Source: Ridgeia piscesae (taxonomy: Eukaryota; Annelida; Polychaeta; Sabellida; Siboglinidae). From it: a stretch of DNA of 64,000 nucleotides. Made by a program: the position numbers and the translations under genes. Below the pieces are notes generated by a model that was not told the DNA's origin, made no database searches, and worked only from the letters and a program-made list of their open reading frames with translations. This document shows positions 1 through 12,403 of the stretch, piece by piece. Position 1 is the stretch's first letter. Each line of letters begins with the position of its first letter. The stretch lies in NCBI GenBank assembly GCA_025642075.2, contig JAODUO010001368.1, forward strand, positions 62,001 through 126,000, read 5' to 3'.

Positions 1-142
1 ATAGCATGCGACATAGCTAATGAGATGGGAAGGCGATGAATTATTGCATTGGATTACAGCGCTGAGTGGAGTAATGTCGAGGGTGTAGAGCAAATGCACA
101 AGAAAACCAGGCCAGAACTGTGCCAGATCAGATACATACAGA

Positions 143-193
143 TTCGATAAGCGTATTGTGATCAATACTGTTTATAGCAATACGCTTATCGAA
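143..193. repeat. Perfect 16-bp hairpin
   Basis: Left arm TTCGATAAGCGTATTG at 143-158 and its exact reverse complement at 178-193 are separated by 19 bases. No gene or element boundary is recognisable around it. It could be the relic of a small inverted-repeat element. Confidence 0.8.
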
Positions 194-711
194 ATTATTA
201 GGCGGCAGAAACATCAAGCAAGGTGACTGTTGTTACCTTGCCTTGATGCTAAGTGTAATATCATTGTGCACTTTCAGGAGAACAGTTTCTGTATATGTAA
301 AATTATTTATATGCTGACTGTAGCACTATTACATATGTGGCGATTTGCTACAACTTTTTTAAAGTATATTAGAAATAAACTTAACATTAGAAATTGGTCT
401 ATTAGTTTTAGATCACATTTTAATAATAATAATACAGTTTTTATATAGCGCTAATTCCCGCATGGCGGATCGATGCGCTGCCCAATAAATATACTAAATG
501 TATATTAATAAATAGAAATGTAAATTATATAAATTAATATAAATCATATTAATTTTTGGTTTTAAGATGCACTAGTAAACCTTTGTATGTAAATTATATA
601 AATAAATAAAAAATAAATTAAACACTGCTTTTAAGATGTATAGTACTAAAACTTGATGAGTAAATTATATAAATTAATATAAAATTAAAACCTTTACTAA
701 AAATATGTACG

Positions 712-742
<31 letters not shown>

Positions 743-855
743 CTAAAACATAAACACTGATTAAAACGTGTATGACACTAAAAATAAATTATAAAGCAAT
801 GTCCGTCATTTCAAAACAATTTGAATTAATTGATATGTCTAATAAAACGATATGT
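194..855. other. AT-rich stretch, no gene seen
   Basis: This is strongly AT-rich DNA with repeated short phrases such as aaattatataaattaatataaa. It contains a (TA)n array at 712-738. I see no coding signal on either strand. Confidence 0.6.
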
Positions 856-1775
856 TTATAAACACTTTCTAAACATAGGTAATGTCCCGGATGCACGAAT
901 GTTCACAGGTAATTCATTCCACAGTCGAGATGCTACTGCGCCAAATGCCGAATCACCAATACACTTCTTTCTTATGGCTTGGTGCAGTGTTGGCGCATCG
1001 TTCTGGCGTAGGCGTCCGTCACGCTTTCGTGGTTGAACAAGTGCTGCCAGATAAGACGGAGACAAACCACTGATGCATTTAAAATTCATTACTACAATTT
1101 TTTAAGCCGATTAGGCTCTCAACTGGCAGCCAATGCAGCTCTTTCAACACTGGTGCGATGTGGTCATGTTTACAGTGCGTGTTATTAGCCTGGCTGCATT
1201 GTTCTGGACACGCGGCAATCGAACTGTCTGTGATAACGGGATGTTATGTAACAATGAGTTGCTGTAATCGAGTCGATTACATGATCTGTCGTCGTCAGAT
1301 GTTGATTCATGTGAACTCCTAGATTTCTTATGCGGTGTGATGGTGAAACCGTATCATCGCCAATTGTCAAGGAGCAACCTCCGTACACCTTGAACTAATG
1401 CTTTGATGTAAAGATCATCATCTTAGTTTTTTCATCGTTTAATTTCAGCATGCGCACCGCCATCCATCGCCTGACTTCCCCAATACAGTCTGTCATTCGT
1501 CTCGCAGTTTCCACTTGGTCGCCTGGTTTATCGGGATTGTACGACGCATATAATTGAATGTCGTCGGCATATTTATGATAGTTTATGCCATGTCTTTTGA
1601 ATATCCGCTGCGTTGGCGTGGTGTAAAGAGTGAACATGACAGGTCTAAGGACCGAGCCCTGCGGCACACCACTCTGTAGCGGAATAGTCGCGGATGTTTT
1701 TTAGTCTATCTGGACACAGTGGGTGCGGTCTTCCAAGTACGTCCGGAACCATGATAACGCCGTTTCACAAAATAT
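856..1775 (-). pseudogene. Non-LTR retrotransposon reverse transcriptase relic
   Basis: Read on the minus strand from about 1775 down to 856, the three frames together give the C-terminal half of a LINE reverse transcriptase. In order these are a W-F-R-x-Y-L segment, the GVPQGSVL motif (about 1670), the catalytic YADDIQLY motif (about 1570), an NLGV segment and the typical tail FGAVASRLWNELP (about 920). Frameshifts and stops separate the pieces, so it cannot make protein. The finger half and the endonuclease are missing or decayed. The motif set fits the CR1/L2/Jockey group; I cannot name the clade. This relic is unrelated in sequence to the CR1-like LINE copies at 27 and 38-46 kb. Confidence 0.85.
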
Positions 1776-2378
1776 TCCACAAACGTAATCAAATGAATAT
1801 GTAAAGTAATAATACAATAAAATAGTAGCTTCAAATGGCTTTTTATGGGCTAAATAAGTCTGTAAAATCATATATACAGTATGAGACTTTAAAAGGCCAA
1901 TTACAAATGGGTTAATTCAGATAGTTAAATGTATAGTGTGTCCGTCCATGTATTACTAATTTCGTATTAATTATTTTGGCGACAAGATGAAGCAATTTTG
2001 AAATGTATGTGTGTCATAATATTTTCCAGGGAAATAGTTTTTGACATCAATTGCAAAACTCGCGGGGTGTGAGTGCATACCTTTGTCAGTAATTGAGGTT
2101 TATAATTTATGAGGGGCAACTTGTAACGAACGCCTTTTGAAAATTCATGTTTTTTCACAGATTGCTTGGTTTCGTAAGCATGAAGACGATCAACTGTAGC
2201 CGCTTACGAACAAGTCAGTTCCTTTTTTGAGGATGGCAATTTTTACTACTCTGAATGATCATAACATATCCACACAGAATTACGCACACTAACTCGTTAA
2301 AATATACTTATCATACGACATATGCGATTAACGGTAACTACCAATAATAAAAACTGAGTTTCCGCCATCTGTTCTTAC
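1776..2378. other. No gene seen
   Basis: This is AT-rich DNA with no recognisable coding, RNA or repeat signal. It lies downstream of the last recognisable GH18 exon. If that exon is part of a live gene, the remaining 3' exons must be here or beyond the window. Confidence 0.4.
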
Positions 2379-2564
2379 CTCAAAATAGCTCACCCAGCCG
2401 TTGGTGTGCGTGTAGTTGTAAGGTTTCCCTGGACCTTTCGTGGCGGCACCTATACCGTGCGAATTTTTATCAACCAGAGTGTACGTACTCCCTTGCGCAG
2501 ACAAACCAATGAGCAGTTTAGCCTTGGTTACTTTATCCAGTAAATAATAGCTCACAACTTCGCT
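2379..2564 (-). CDS. GH18 chitinase-like exon (C-terminal half of the barrel)
   Basis: This is an internal exon of a glycoside hydrolase family 18 protein, which is normally a secreted chitin-binding or chitin-hydrolysing enzyme. It starts after an AG acceptor at 2566-2565 and ends at a GAG|GTAAGA donor (GT at 2378-2377), giving 186 bases or 62 codons in phase 0. The translation aligns with the conserved segment that runs from KLILGIPTYGRSFTL to GAPATGPG and YYE: here it reads AKLLIGLSAQGSTYTL, then HGIGAATKGPGKP, then GWVSYFE. The usual Tyr-Gly-Arg of this strand is Gln-Gly-Ser, so substrate-contacting positions have changed. It is on the same strand and in the right order with the exons at 16550-16802 and 20108-20315. 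The exon that should lie between, with the M-T-Y-D segment, was not found. It may belong to the same gene or to a neighbouring paralogue. Confidence 0.75.
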
Positions 2565-4226
2565 CTGTCGACATACAAATGAGCTGTGTTATCACAAAGA
2601 GCACCGTATGATTCATGCGATGAAATGCAACATAGAGATCGTTTCCACGCGCCTGGATTCGTGGCATCCACTGCAACAGTCTTACGCGTTCGGTTCGATT
2701 ATGTGATATATATTCGGATTATTGCGAACAGAGAATGTGTTGCTGTGATACACAAACGGCATACTTTCAAAACGTAAATGTCAGTTTGCCGTTAAATAAT
2801 GGAAATAACAAAAGTCGAGTGGACGTAACTGCCGAGGTGACAGTTGGGTAACATATTGCGACAGACAGTAGACAGTTATTCACAGTTAACACTCTCATGA
2901 CGCTCACGTTTATCTGTTAATAACATTGCACTGTTATGCTATGATTTAAAAAAAACCTCTTACTATGGTGTTTAATTTGTCAATCCGTGATGCACTCTTA
3001 TGAGCTTCCAGTACGGAGTGGTGTGCGGTATACCCTTCCCAATATCCGCGCATGTCGTGTGTCAGCACTCCAACCCACTCAACGCGACTGAAAAACGTGA
3101 CAATGCGGGATAATTCGCCAACTCGCAGTGAATGTTATGATATACATACGTTAATTACGTACGTTATTTACATGAGAATGTGGCGTAATGCATGTTATGC
3201 ACCTTACGATTATTGCATAGTTCTACTTGTGCGATTTGAGCCCTTACGAAATTATGGGCTGCGGGAAATATAACCTATGTTGAAATCGTAAGGTCTCGCA
3301 AACAATTGTATTGTAATGGCCATAATACACTGTACGTACGGTAACCGCTACGGTACTGGATTTCTAAACAAACAAAACTAATCGATTGCGAGGCAGTAAG
3401 ATTTCAAAATATGTATATTTCTCGCTAGCAATTTAAGTGTACAACTGGCATATAAGCCTAATTCGAGTGTGGATCTACAGTAGTCCAACATACATCGGGG
3501 TGTTCTGACCCTTAGGAATTTGGAAATGAAATCAAATAGCTGCCCAAACCAACTTAATATCTTCACAAAATGGTGTATTTTATGTTTCCAGACATGAAGG
3601 ATTCCATTGCATCATTACTGATGTGAAATAACGTAAACAACAAAAAGGTGGCCATATATAAATCAAAAAAAGGCTGCCGCGATGCAAACAAATATTATAT
3701 TTCATGTCCTGCCTCCAAATGACATTAACGTGTAACAAAACATGTTTTCCAAATATTATGGCATGTGGCGAATATGTTCGGGAACTTATTACTATTTACT
3801 CATCAATTATCTCCGTCTTCATCGTGTACAAGGTAACGACCGCAGTCGTTTTGGCAAATCTGTCCACTCTGACACCAGAAAACCAGTGTACATGCCACGT
3901 TAGAGCGGTTGCAGCTGCATTTGTTGATGCAACAATGAATTTCTCTTCGAAATGAGGAAACGATCGGTGTTAGCAATCCTGTGGGGGGAGGGACAAAGAT
4001 GTCCGGAGAACAGAAGTTAGACTGAATACAGTCGGTTTCTGTTCCGGCAACAACCGTACATTTCAGTGACTAGTTGTGATGGACTTGGGCCCGGGCCCAA
4101 AGTCGACATGTTAACAGATGAGCGCTGGCTTCAACTGTCGTTGGCAGGGAATAGCTTTGGTGCGGAAGCCTTACTTCGGCTTTATAAACCATATACTTCG
4201 ATATGTTTCTGTATTATCTTAATTCG

Positions 4227-4228
<2 letters not shown>
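2565..4228. other. Intron-like, no gene seen
   Basis: I find no coding motif in this stretch. A 16-bp perfect palindrome, TTGGGCCCGGGCCCAA, sits at 4085-4100. If the GH18 exons belong to one gene, this is intronic. Confidence 0.4.

Positions 4229-4286
<58 letters not shown>
4229..4286. repeat. (TA)n microsatellite
   Basis: An uninterrupted AT dinucleotide array of about 58 bases. The Ile-Tyr open frames across it are artefacts. Confidence 0.95.
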
Positions 4287-4288
<2 letters not shown>

Positions 4289-6349
4289 TCTGCCAGCGTA
4301 TGTATCTGTCGAACACCTGATACATGTGTCTGTGTATGTAACTAAAAACCGGACAAAGGATTGATATGCAGTCTTAGAGTAATGACAATACAAGATACTA
4401 CCTATATGACAGCGCACCATCGATGAATGTCGCCTGCACATCTTACGCTACCAGCCGTCCTGACACTTCCATTTGGGGCATTCTTGAGATTACAATGCGT
4501 TTTCAAACCCCTCGTATTTCACTTTCCATTGAACATAGACTGATGGATAGTTCATGATTCATTAGGAAGGCTTTATCTAGGTGGCGTAGGCTACATTACA
4601 TGGTCATGGCTCTTCCATTGATTGCCTCCGTATCAGAGGCTTTAATAGGATTCCTGGATAATGTCGTGGTGGGAAAGGAAACATTCCACTAGGTCATGAA
4701 ATTCACCGTGCCAACTATGTTCTAATTAATCCATGTTTCTTCCCTAGCATGTATGCCTTGTCGACCTGACATTGACAACATAATGGTCCACATCCTTCCA
4801 TTGACAATATTTCCATTGATCATTGATGCCATTTCCTCTCCGAAGGAAGTTTGAGTAACTGTTTTTGTTATTGTCTCTCATCTCGTTCAATTCGCCGATG
4901 ATGACAAGGCAGACATACAAGTTGTATACATAATACTTGAATTTCCGGTGTTATACTTATTACGATGAATCAACTCTGTAGTGACCATGCCACAGAGAGT
5001 CAACGTAGTTTTAAATGATCAATGGGTTACGAGGATAGGTCTAATCAGTTCAAATACTGTCTCCATTCCAACACCATATTAATTACCACTGACTTGGTAA
5101 TTTTGATCAAGTTTTCTTGTCGAAGTATAATGTATTTAGACATGTAATTATTACTTTACTGTTGCTGATTATTATATGTACATGACATTATGTAACAATA
5201 AAACTATTATTATAATTAATAACGTGTAGCACGAGAAAATGCACTTGCAATACCTGTGATATGACACGCATACTATTTTGCAGATGCCATGGTGGACATG
5301 CCTGCCAAAATGACAGCGGCCGGTGTGTTTACATGATGAAGAAGAAGAGGACTGAATATAAGAGAGGCAGGATTGGGATGATTGTATAATAGTACTCGTA
5401 CATAGGACATTTATGTTGCATATTTTTGTTGCCGAACATAATACATGTTTTCTTTGCATCGTAGCAGCCATTTTAATCCTATATATGGCAACTATTTCGT
5501 TTTCTTTAGTCTATTTAATATGTTTCATATCAGCGATGGTGGAATAGAATTCGTCATCTTTGTGAGCATATAAAACAACATTTTAGTTATGTTTCTGTTT
5601 TGCAAAGATATGACAGTAAGTTGATTTTAGAGGCTATTTTTGACTTTCAATTTTCTAAATTGCCTAAAGCTGATAACTCCACGCCCACCTGGATATCAGT
5701 ATGCACATTGCTAGAGATGAGTAATCACGAAACAAAAATTATACAAAAGGGTTAGATAAAAAATGTACAAATAAAAGTAAGTAAGTAAACAAGCAAGTAA
5801 CTGTAGCATTTCTATAGCACCAAACTCAGAGGCGCAACAAACAAAATCATTTGCCGCAATCATAAACGGTGACGTACAAGAGTCGACATGGGAGCATGGA
5901 ACCGCCGAAAATGTATGGTGGATAGGCAATTTTAAACAAATATGTTTTGAGCTTGTTTACATAAGGTGGCTATATTTTCAGAATATTTAATTGTAACAAG
6001 GAGTTGAATCCAGATTTTTGGCGCAACCACCGAGAAAGCACGTATGGCAATATTAACTGATTGGTGGAACAACTTATCGAGGTTTGACACTGCGCTTTTA
6101 TAACGAGACTAATCCGACTTGATCCACCAAGCTTCCCTTATTATATATGTTTTATTGCTATGTAGCTTTAGAGCTCAAGAGCCTGCTGAAGCAAAATATG
6201 AACATAACTTATTTGGTCGGATATGTAGGTAGACGAAGGTAAAATATAAAATACTTCACTAAATTGAAATCCGCTGTCCAAATATATATAATATTATTTT
6301 CCATACAATTATCGCTTTATGCTGCGTAGTTCACGAAATAAATGTACAT
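4287..6349. other. No gene seen
   Basis: This is intergenic or intronic DNA without recognisable genes. Short frames here have no family resemblance. Confidence 0.4.
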
Positions 6350-6535
6350 TAAGTCTTGGCGGCCACCATCTTAACAAAACGGCAGATGTGAATGTCGGAG
6401 AAGGTCACAAGTCACATATTTGAAATCGTTGACACCGGAAATGGGCGTTCTACGTGGTGCAGTTCTTAAGATATGGGGAAATAGGTTTTCGGCTGCCATT
6501 TTGAAAAAGGCCGCCGACGCCTCCCAGGCCTTATA
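6350..6535. repeat. Diverged 'CCATTTT/AAATGGCGG' repeat
   Basis: The stretch has the phrase pattern gccaccatctt...aacggcagatgtgaatgtcgg, a 'ttaagatatggggaaat' phrase and then gctgccattttgaaaa. The same set of phrases recurs near 8640-9010, 10300-10680 and 49430-49780. This looks like an old dispersed or tandem repeat family based on CCATTTTnnAAAATGG-like palindromes. Confidence 0.55.
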
Positions 6536-7809
6536 TTTAATTGTGTGACTGTTGTGCTGTAATTATGTGCCAGATGTCACAATTGTATCATAAAACGCAC
6601 AATTCAACCATATGTTGTCGCACATACAAATGGGCTGATAACCAAACTATGCTACGATTAGAGTGACATGCATGTTGCTAGTGAAGACTAATTCATTATT
6701 TTAGAATTCGGTCATTTTCAAACTTAGCTCCCTTTGGAACATTCGATCGCTCAGTTAACTGTGTCCTGTCTGCAACCCGTTTAATTTGCTGCAAGATAAG
6801 CGCCGACGTCATTTTGGCATTCACCAGCAGTTGTTCAATACAGCTGGAAGGAACGGTCTCGTCACGCTGGCGGAGTGAGTTTTGTTGACCTCACTGAGAT
6901 CAATACCGATGTTTACATACAGTAGCGGCTTGACAGGTTCTGTCCATCGCCAAATAACAAAATCAAGACGGCGCAACAATACCACCACTTGGCATCAACT
7001 GAGCTGGTCAAGCTGACTAAGCGGACGAGGACGTTTTGCCAGCACAGTTGTGGCTTGCAGGCTGGTCGTCAGCGTCGGCGACTGCCGAAACCTCAGAATA
7101 TATCGAAGGGCTGACATGTCCTCTGGAAGAAGCTAACCATATCATACTTTACTTCGCTTCATACCTTAATTGTGAGAAAGTGATCTTCAAAGTTGGTGGG
7201 TATAGTGTGGCTCCGGTAGGCACTGACGTCATCTACCATTGAATGTTTTCACAGACACGTTTTGAATGGGACTGTGGGCATAGCCATAGTGAAGGTGCAT
7301 GCCTTACTGGCGATGACGCGCCTAGTTCGATTTGCGCAAAACACGCGTCTCTTTCATGTGACACACGAATGTTACAAGCCGATTTTGTAAGCAGAGTCAA
7401 ATCAATTAAATGAAGACATCGTGGAGAAGGCTGAGGAATATATATTTCACATATGGGTTGGTGCATAGTCCATGCCCGCTTTAAGAGTAGTGCCCTCCCC
7501 GAGCTACGAGGCCGAATCTTCAGGACGCCCTCGTAATTCTTATCGTTTTGTAGGATCATAAGTTAACAAGTGTTTGTTTGAGTTGCACATAACTGTCAAT
7601 AGGCTTGTTAAGTGAGCAGTATTACTTGGATTTATAAATGATGCTCTTATGTCTTTCTTATTTACGCACGTATATGATATCTTCCAATTAATCTGGATCA
7701 TGTATTGCCATTCCGTATTTGATATAATATTCATACAATAACCACATAATGTTTATAACCTAAACATCAACATTATCCTCCAACTATATTTCTGTCAAGT
7801 TGTACATGT
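6536..7809. other. No gene recognised
   Basis: A slightly more GC-rich island lies at about 6780-7560 with open frames of 68 codons on plus (7036-7242) and 108 codons on minus (7233-7559). Neither shows a family motif or convincing splice context. I leave them uncalled. Confidence 0.35.
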
Positions 7810-7990
7810 TTTCCAGTTTGACAGCCTTTGGGTGGCGTTCACCTTTAATTTCGGTAACTACGCAAAATCTCAAATGTTTTTTCACGGAAGCCACCACTGT
7901 ATCGGGCATCAATGGAAACCCCACATAATAGGCACGGATACCGGCTTTTGATACAAAGTTATGAATTCCACCTGGTATATATTTGAAGTT
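7810..7990. repeat. Dispersed repeat shared with 49430-49560
   Basis: Phrases such as tttgacagcc..., ttcggtaactac, gccaccac...ggcat and accccacaat occur in the same order at 49430-49560. This marks two diverged copies of one interspersed repeat. Confidence 0.6.
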
Positions 7991-8109
7991 ATGGGTATCA
8001 CATTCCCATATCTACTGTCAAAATATATGCTTTCGGAAATGTATACAGGTCTCTAAGCCAGGGTCCTTATAGGCGTGTATATCAAAAGCCTACTCCGAAT
8101 CATGCACCC

Positions 8110-8530
8110 AGGTACCACGCGTTTAGTATTATCCGGTATTATGGTACTTTACACTGCGCACGCAATCTAACGCTAGTAAACAACTGAACAGCGACGACCG
8201 TAATCACGGACACAAACATTCTTATGTAAATATATTAAATAAAGTAATCAATTGTTCAAAATGTAAATGTGGTATTCTTACACGTCTTAATCTTATCCAT
8301 AGATTGTGGTGATGTTAATACAATATAATAAACGCACATTAAAAAAATGTGTCATGTAATGTTTCATTTATTTATTGTGCTGCAGGGATCTACGTTCTCT
8401 CGGGTAATGACCTTGACAATTCACATTGCTATTGTAGGTCAAGAATGGTCACATGTAAAAGTGATCTTCGCTGTTCGATTAGTACGCGGGTTACTCGAGT
8501 CACTCGGGTAGCCGAATCGAAGTCGACCAA
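8110..8530 (-). mobile_element. MITE-like element, copy A
   Basis: This is inverted relative to 11834-12318, and matching phrases run along its length in reverse-complement order. Examples are a tgtcatgtaatgtttc phrase, the Y-shaped gttgtttagtgtg/aacaactgaaca segment and a terminal cgaagtcg. One end, at about 8510-8525, has the element's terminal CGAATCGAAGTCG. The other end is too diverged to place exactly. It has no coding capacity. Confidence 0.55.
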
Positions 8531-8639
8531 AGAACAGTTATTGCTTAACCGTGTTAACTATAAATGTTCTCATCTGGCCAAAAGCATGACATTTGGCTAA
8601 GATGATCTTGATACTATATTATTTTGATGGACGCAAGCT

Positions 8640-9010
8640 AAGATTTTGATGTTGCCGCCATTTTGTGCAAATTCAAAATGCCTGTCAGCCGAAATTGAAA
8701 AATATTGCTTATGAACTGAGCCATAATGTTGGGCTCAATTTAAAAATTTCCGGAGCTATAAATTTCAAATATTTTTTATTTGACCTTCTCATATGTGCCT
8801 TTTTCCAAAAACGGTCCCCGTAAAGACTAATGTTCCTATATATTATTAAATATGTCACCTACAGTCGTGATGTGGCGTCAAGCTACAGATAAGTGGGTAG
8901 CAATAAAAAAATTGTCATATAGTTTACATTTGACCCTGGTCGACGTTCATAGCCACCATTTTACAAAATGGCGACAGTCAAAGCGAATTGTTTCCTTACA
9001 TTTAAAACTA
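8640..9010. repeat. Diverged CCATTTT-type repeats
   Basis: Units containing gccgccattttgtgcaaattcaaaatg and agccaccattttacaaaatggcg are spaced by about 300 bases. They resemble the units at 6350 and 10440-10600. No gene is visible. Confidence 0.5.
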
Positions 9011-10299
9011 CGCCACTCAAAACAGCTATTTTTTTAATCAAAACATAAATATTCTCGGCAACCTATTTGAAATATATTACTCTTTGGTCTTGACCGACAG
9101 TATATATGTCATTTGTTATAAGATACCTGCCTGCAATATAATATACCTATACCTTGTGAATTGTCTCCATCTAAAGCTGATGTATGTATATCAAGATATC
9201 GCTATGTCGATTGGTATTTCTAATGAATGAAATATTTTGCATTTGACCTTCGTTGACGTTTAAAAAAACATATCCATATATCTCAAGCACTACATCGCAT
9301 ACCTCTATTGTTTTGTTTGTAATCATATAATTTGACCGGGATAACGATTTAAAATATACTCTTTTGTCCAGCAATCAAAAAAGCTGTTTTTACGAAGGCA
9401 TACGTGTGTAAACAATAACGACAGAGGACGTCTGCGAATGTCAATTTAAAATCGTGAATAAACCACGGCAACACGAAGGAGGCCGGATTACCTAACTTGG
9501 AACATGAGTTGTTTTAGGTGCATACCATGCAAGTAATTTCAGCATCAACGTAGAAGGTAGTTCTTGTTACCCCTTTTCTACAATGACGTCTGTGTCGCTG
9601 ATGTCTGTGTCGCTGATTCTCCTTGCAGTGGACCACTACATTCAGCGTTCCGAATCCTCAACACGGTCAATATCATTGTCCAGCCTTAGTATTCTCTGGC
9701 AAAGAAGATACAGTGGGCATGACCATAAACTGATTGGGAGAGGTTTGTGATAATGCTGAACGGCAAACACACACTGAGACGAGTGAGACAACGATCGGTG
9801 CTCTCCTGATGCTTCATCAACGAGCAAAGGCACGAAACGAGTTTGGCGCAGTTCTGCAAATCTTGCGTGCAGGTGGGGGACAACAAGCTTGCGTGCAGGT
9901 GGGGGACAACAAGTTTGCAAAGACAGGCAACAGTTGCACTCCCGTGTGGAAGCATTACCGCAAGCTTAACTAACTTGTCAAAAACGTTCGAAGAATGGTT
10001 ATCTGAAAGATTGCAAAGTGATAAATAAAACTGAACATACGCTTTACCTTTAATACGCTGTTTTTTTTCTTCATATCGCAACTTCATTACCTATTTATTG
10101 ACTCTGACATTACTACAGTACCACGTTATGTAGTCCTTATGTTATGGGAACATTGATTATGTGTCCGCCAACTTAATAATGGCTAACAAATGTGACATAA
10201 TTGTGAGCCGTTAAATCTGTAAAATTTGTATTATCATAATTAAAAATACCAGTTCTGTTGTGCAGTTTTTAAGCTATGGACATAATTGGTTTTAATGGC
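9011..10299. other. No gene recognised
   Basis: An imperfect double copy of a roughly 28-bp phrase built on GCAGGTGGGGGACAACAAG lies at 9868-9918. The minus-strand open frame of 133 codons across it (9686-10087) shows no family motif. Confidence 0.35.
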
Positions 10300-10680
10300 C
10301 TCTATAAATGCTTGCCAATTTAAAATACAACATGTGTGTTTAAAACTGAAATCCCTGCCTAGGTATCTATATATTGACATAAATGTACCGGGTCTACTTG
10401 GGATAATTTACAAGATATTGGGACATTGGTTTTGAACGCCGCAATCTAGTATAAAATGGCGGATCTGAATGGCGGTCAAGGTGAAAAAGTAATATCTTGA
10501 CATCCATCCCTACTCTAAGTTACATATTTCATAAGATATAGGAACATTCATTTTTACGCGGCCATTTTTACAAATGGCGGATGTAAATGTTGAACAGTGT
10601 CATATATAAAACATTTCAAATGGGTATCCCGGCGGGGACCGATTTTGAATGTTCACAAAATGGCGCAGGCATCAAAGACT
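10300..10680. repeat. Diverged tandem repeats, about 115-bp unit
   Basis: Three or so units follow each other. Each has an 'aagatattgggacatt' phrase, then a 'cgcc...' phrase, then aaatggcggat(c/g)tgaatg, as at 10410-10470 and 10530-10590. The core, CCATTTTTACAAATGGCGG, is an imperfect palindrome. Confidence 0.6.
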
Positions 10681-11626
10681 CCGGTTGCTTCCTTCAAAAT
10701 TGTCTAATAGAATAGTAACATGGTCATCTTTGCCAAATGTCATGCTCTAGTCCATATGTGAACGTTAATGACATTAACGCCCCTCACTTTGTTAAAAATT
10801 TAAGATAAAACTTCGCAGGGGGTTGTCCACTCTCTTTCGTGAACATTCGTGGGACAGGCATGACGATACCCTGTGGCATATTTTTTTTAATCCTGTGTTT
10901 CATCTTGTATACTTGATACATCCCCTGAAAATTCTGAAGTCACAGAGAACCAACACACATAACATCAACTAGCGCTACATCACGTTACATAATCAATAGT
11001 CAGTCCATTTGTTCGACCTGCAAAGGTGATAAAACGACATGTTAGTAAATATTTAGAAAATGAACCTGGCATAAGAAACATATCTATAATTTTGTTCAAG
11101 TAATCCTTTCGGCAAAGTTGTCTTTTTGAGTTGTGTTTACATATGCTTGCTTAAAATCATCTGGCAAAATACCTGTCCTCGGTAATACATATATGGTGTG
11201 AGATGTTTTGCTTCAATCTCATTCCAAAGCTCACGAATTGAACGTGTTTGCATTTCCAGATTATAAAAACATCTTGATCAGGGACAATTCCAGCAATACA
11301 GTCATATATGACACTTCATTTGTTTTGAAATATTTCAAATTGTCTATGTTTTTATTTCATTTTAATATATTAAAATATATGTGTCTTTTTGGGACATTAA
11401 TTATTGCAATGATGAACACTCGGATATTTCATATATTTAAAGGCAACATTCATCTCCTGTTCTGCGCGTGAAGGTTTCGTTCTTTACATGACCAATCAGT
11501 AATAGCATTTTCTACAAAACAGCTATCGTGCTGTTTGCTGTGGTCCTTGTTGTATATTTATCAGTAAACGAAAGTGCATTTGACACTTCAACACTGAAAA
11601 CATATTATCTCACACTGATTATCTCA
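10681..11626. other. No gene seen
   Basis: AT-rich DNA with no recognised coding or repeat structure. Confidence 0.4.
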
Positions 11627-11687
11627 ACATATACACGTAATCTTCTCATTTCATAATCTATGCTATCACAAGATTACGTGTATATGT
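11627..11687. repeat. Perfect 18-bp hairpin
   Basis: ACATATACACGTAATCTT at 11627-11644 is exactly reverse-complementary to 11670-11687, with a 25-base loop. No element end is recognisable nearby. Confidence 0.8.
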
Positions 11688-11833
11688 GTGTATATCTAAA
11701 ATGAGAATGTAATATTTGGAAAATATGATAACGGCAATAAAACACACAATATAGATTCATGAAAACTATTTAATAAAACGCGTCACGTACAGAACGAAAA
11801 CAGTGTTATCTTTGTAATTAGGACAATTAGAAC

Positions 11834-12318
11834 GACTTCGATTGAGCTAACTCGAGTAACCCGAGTGCCATTTGAAACATACGTCTAAGATCACTTGCTC
11901 ACGTGACCCTTCTTGACATAGATAAACAAGATGAATCTTCAAGGCAATCGCTGTTTGGAGAGGATTCACTCGAGTAACTGACGTCATTAGCAGTGACAGC
12001 CAATAGGGAACGTAGGCCGCTACTGCACAAGACTAATTTTTTATTAAACATTACATGACACAATCATTTAAATATGGGTTGAAGTCACCACATTCTATGA
12101 ATGATAATTTAAGACCAAGAAGATGAACGTCACAATGTACACACTAAACAACTGATTACTTTATTTTATTTATATACATAAGGGATTTATGTCGGTGATC
12201 ACGATCATCGGTGTTCAGTTGTATTACGCGCGTAGTGCTGCGAACGCAGTGTAAATGTTCATAAACCGGATACCACGTTGGGGTTACGCGCGTAATTCGA
12301 GTTGCTCAATCGAAGTCG
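11834..12318 (+). mobile_element. MITE-like element, copy B, with terminal inverted repeats
   Basis: The left end, CGACTTCGATTGAGCTAACTCGAGT, is mirrored at the right end as AATTCGAGTTGCTCAATCGAAGTCG. This gives terminal inverted repeats of about 25 bp with one indel. The interior of about 435 bp has no coding potential. The reverse complement of this element matches 8110-8530. The target-site duplication is not clear, so the superfamily is unknown. Confidence 0.7.
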
Positions 12319-12339
12319 GCCTTAAATACTGATGCTGTC

Positions 12340-12341
<2 letters not shown>

Positions 12342-12401
<60 letters not shown>
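12342..12401. repeat. (TA)n microsatellite
   Basis: An AT dinucleotide array of about 60 bases, 24 bases beyond the MITE-like element. Confidence 0.95.
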
Positions 12402-12403
<2 letters not shown>

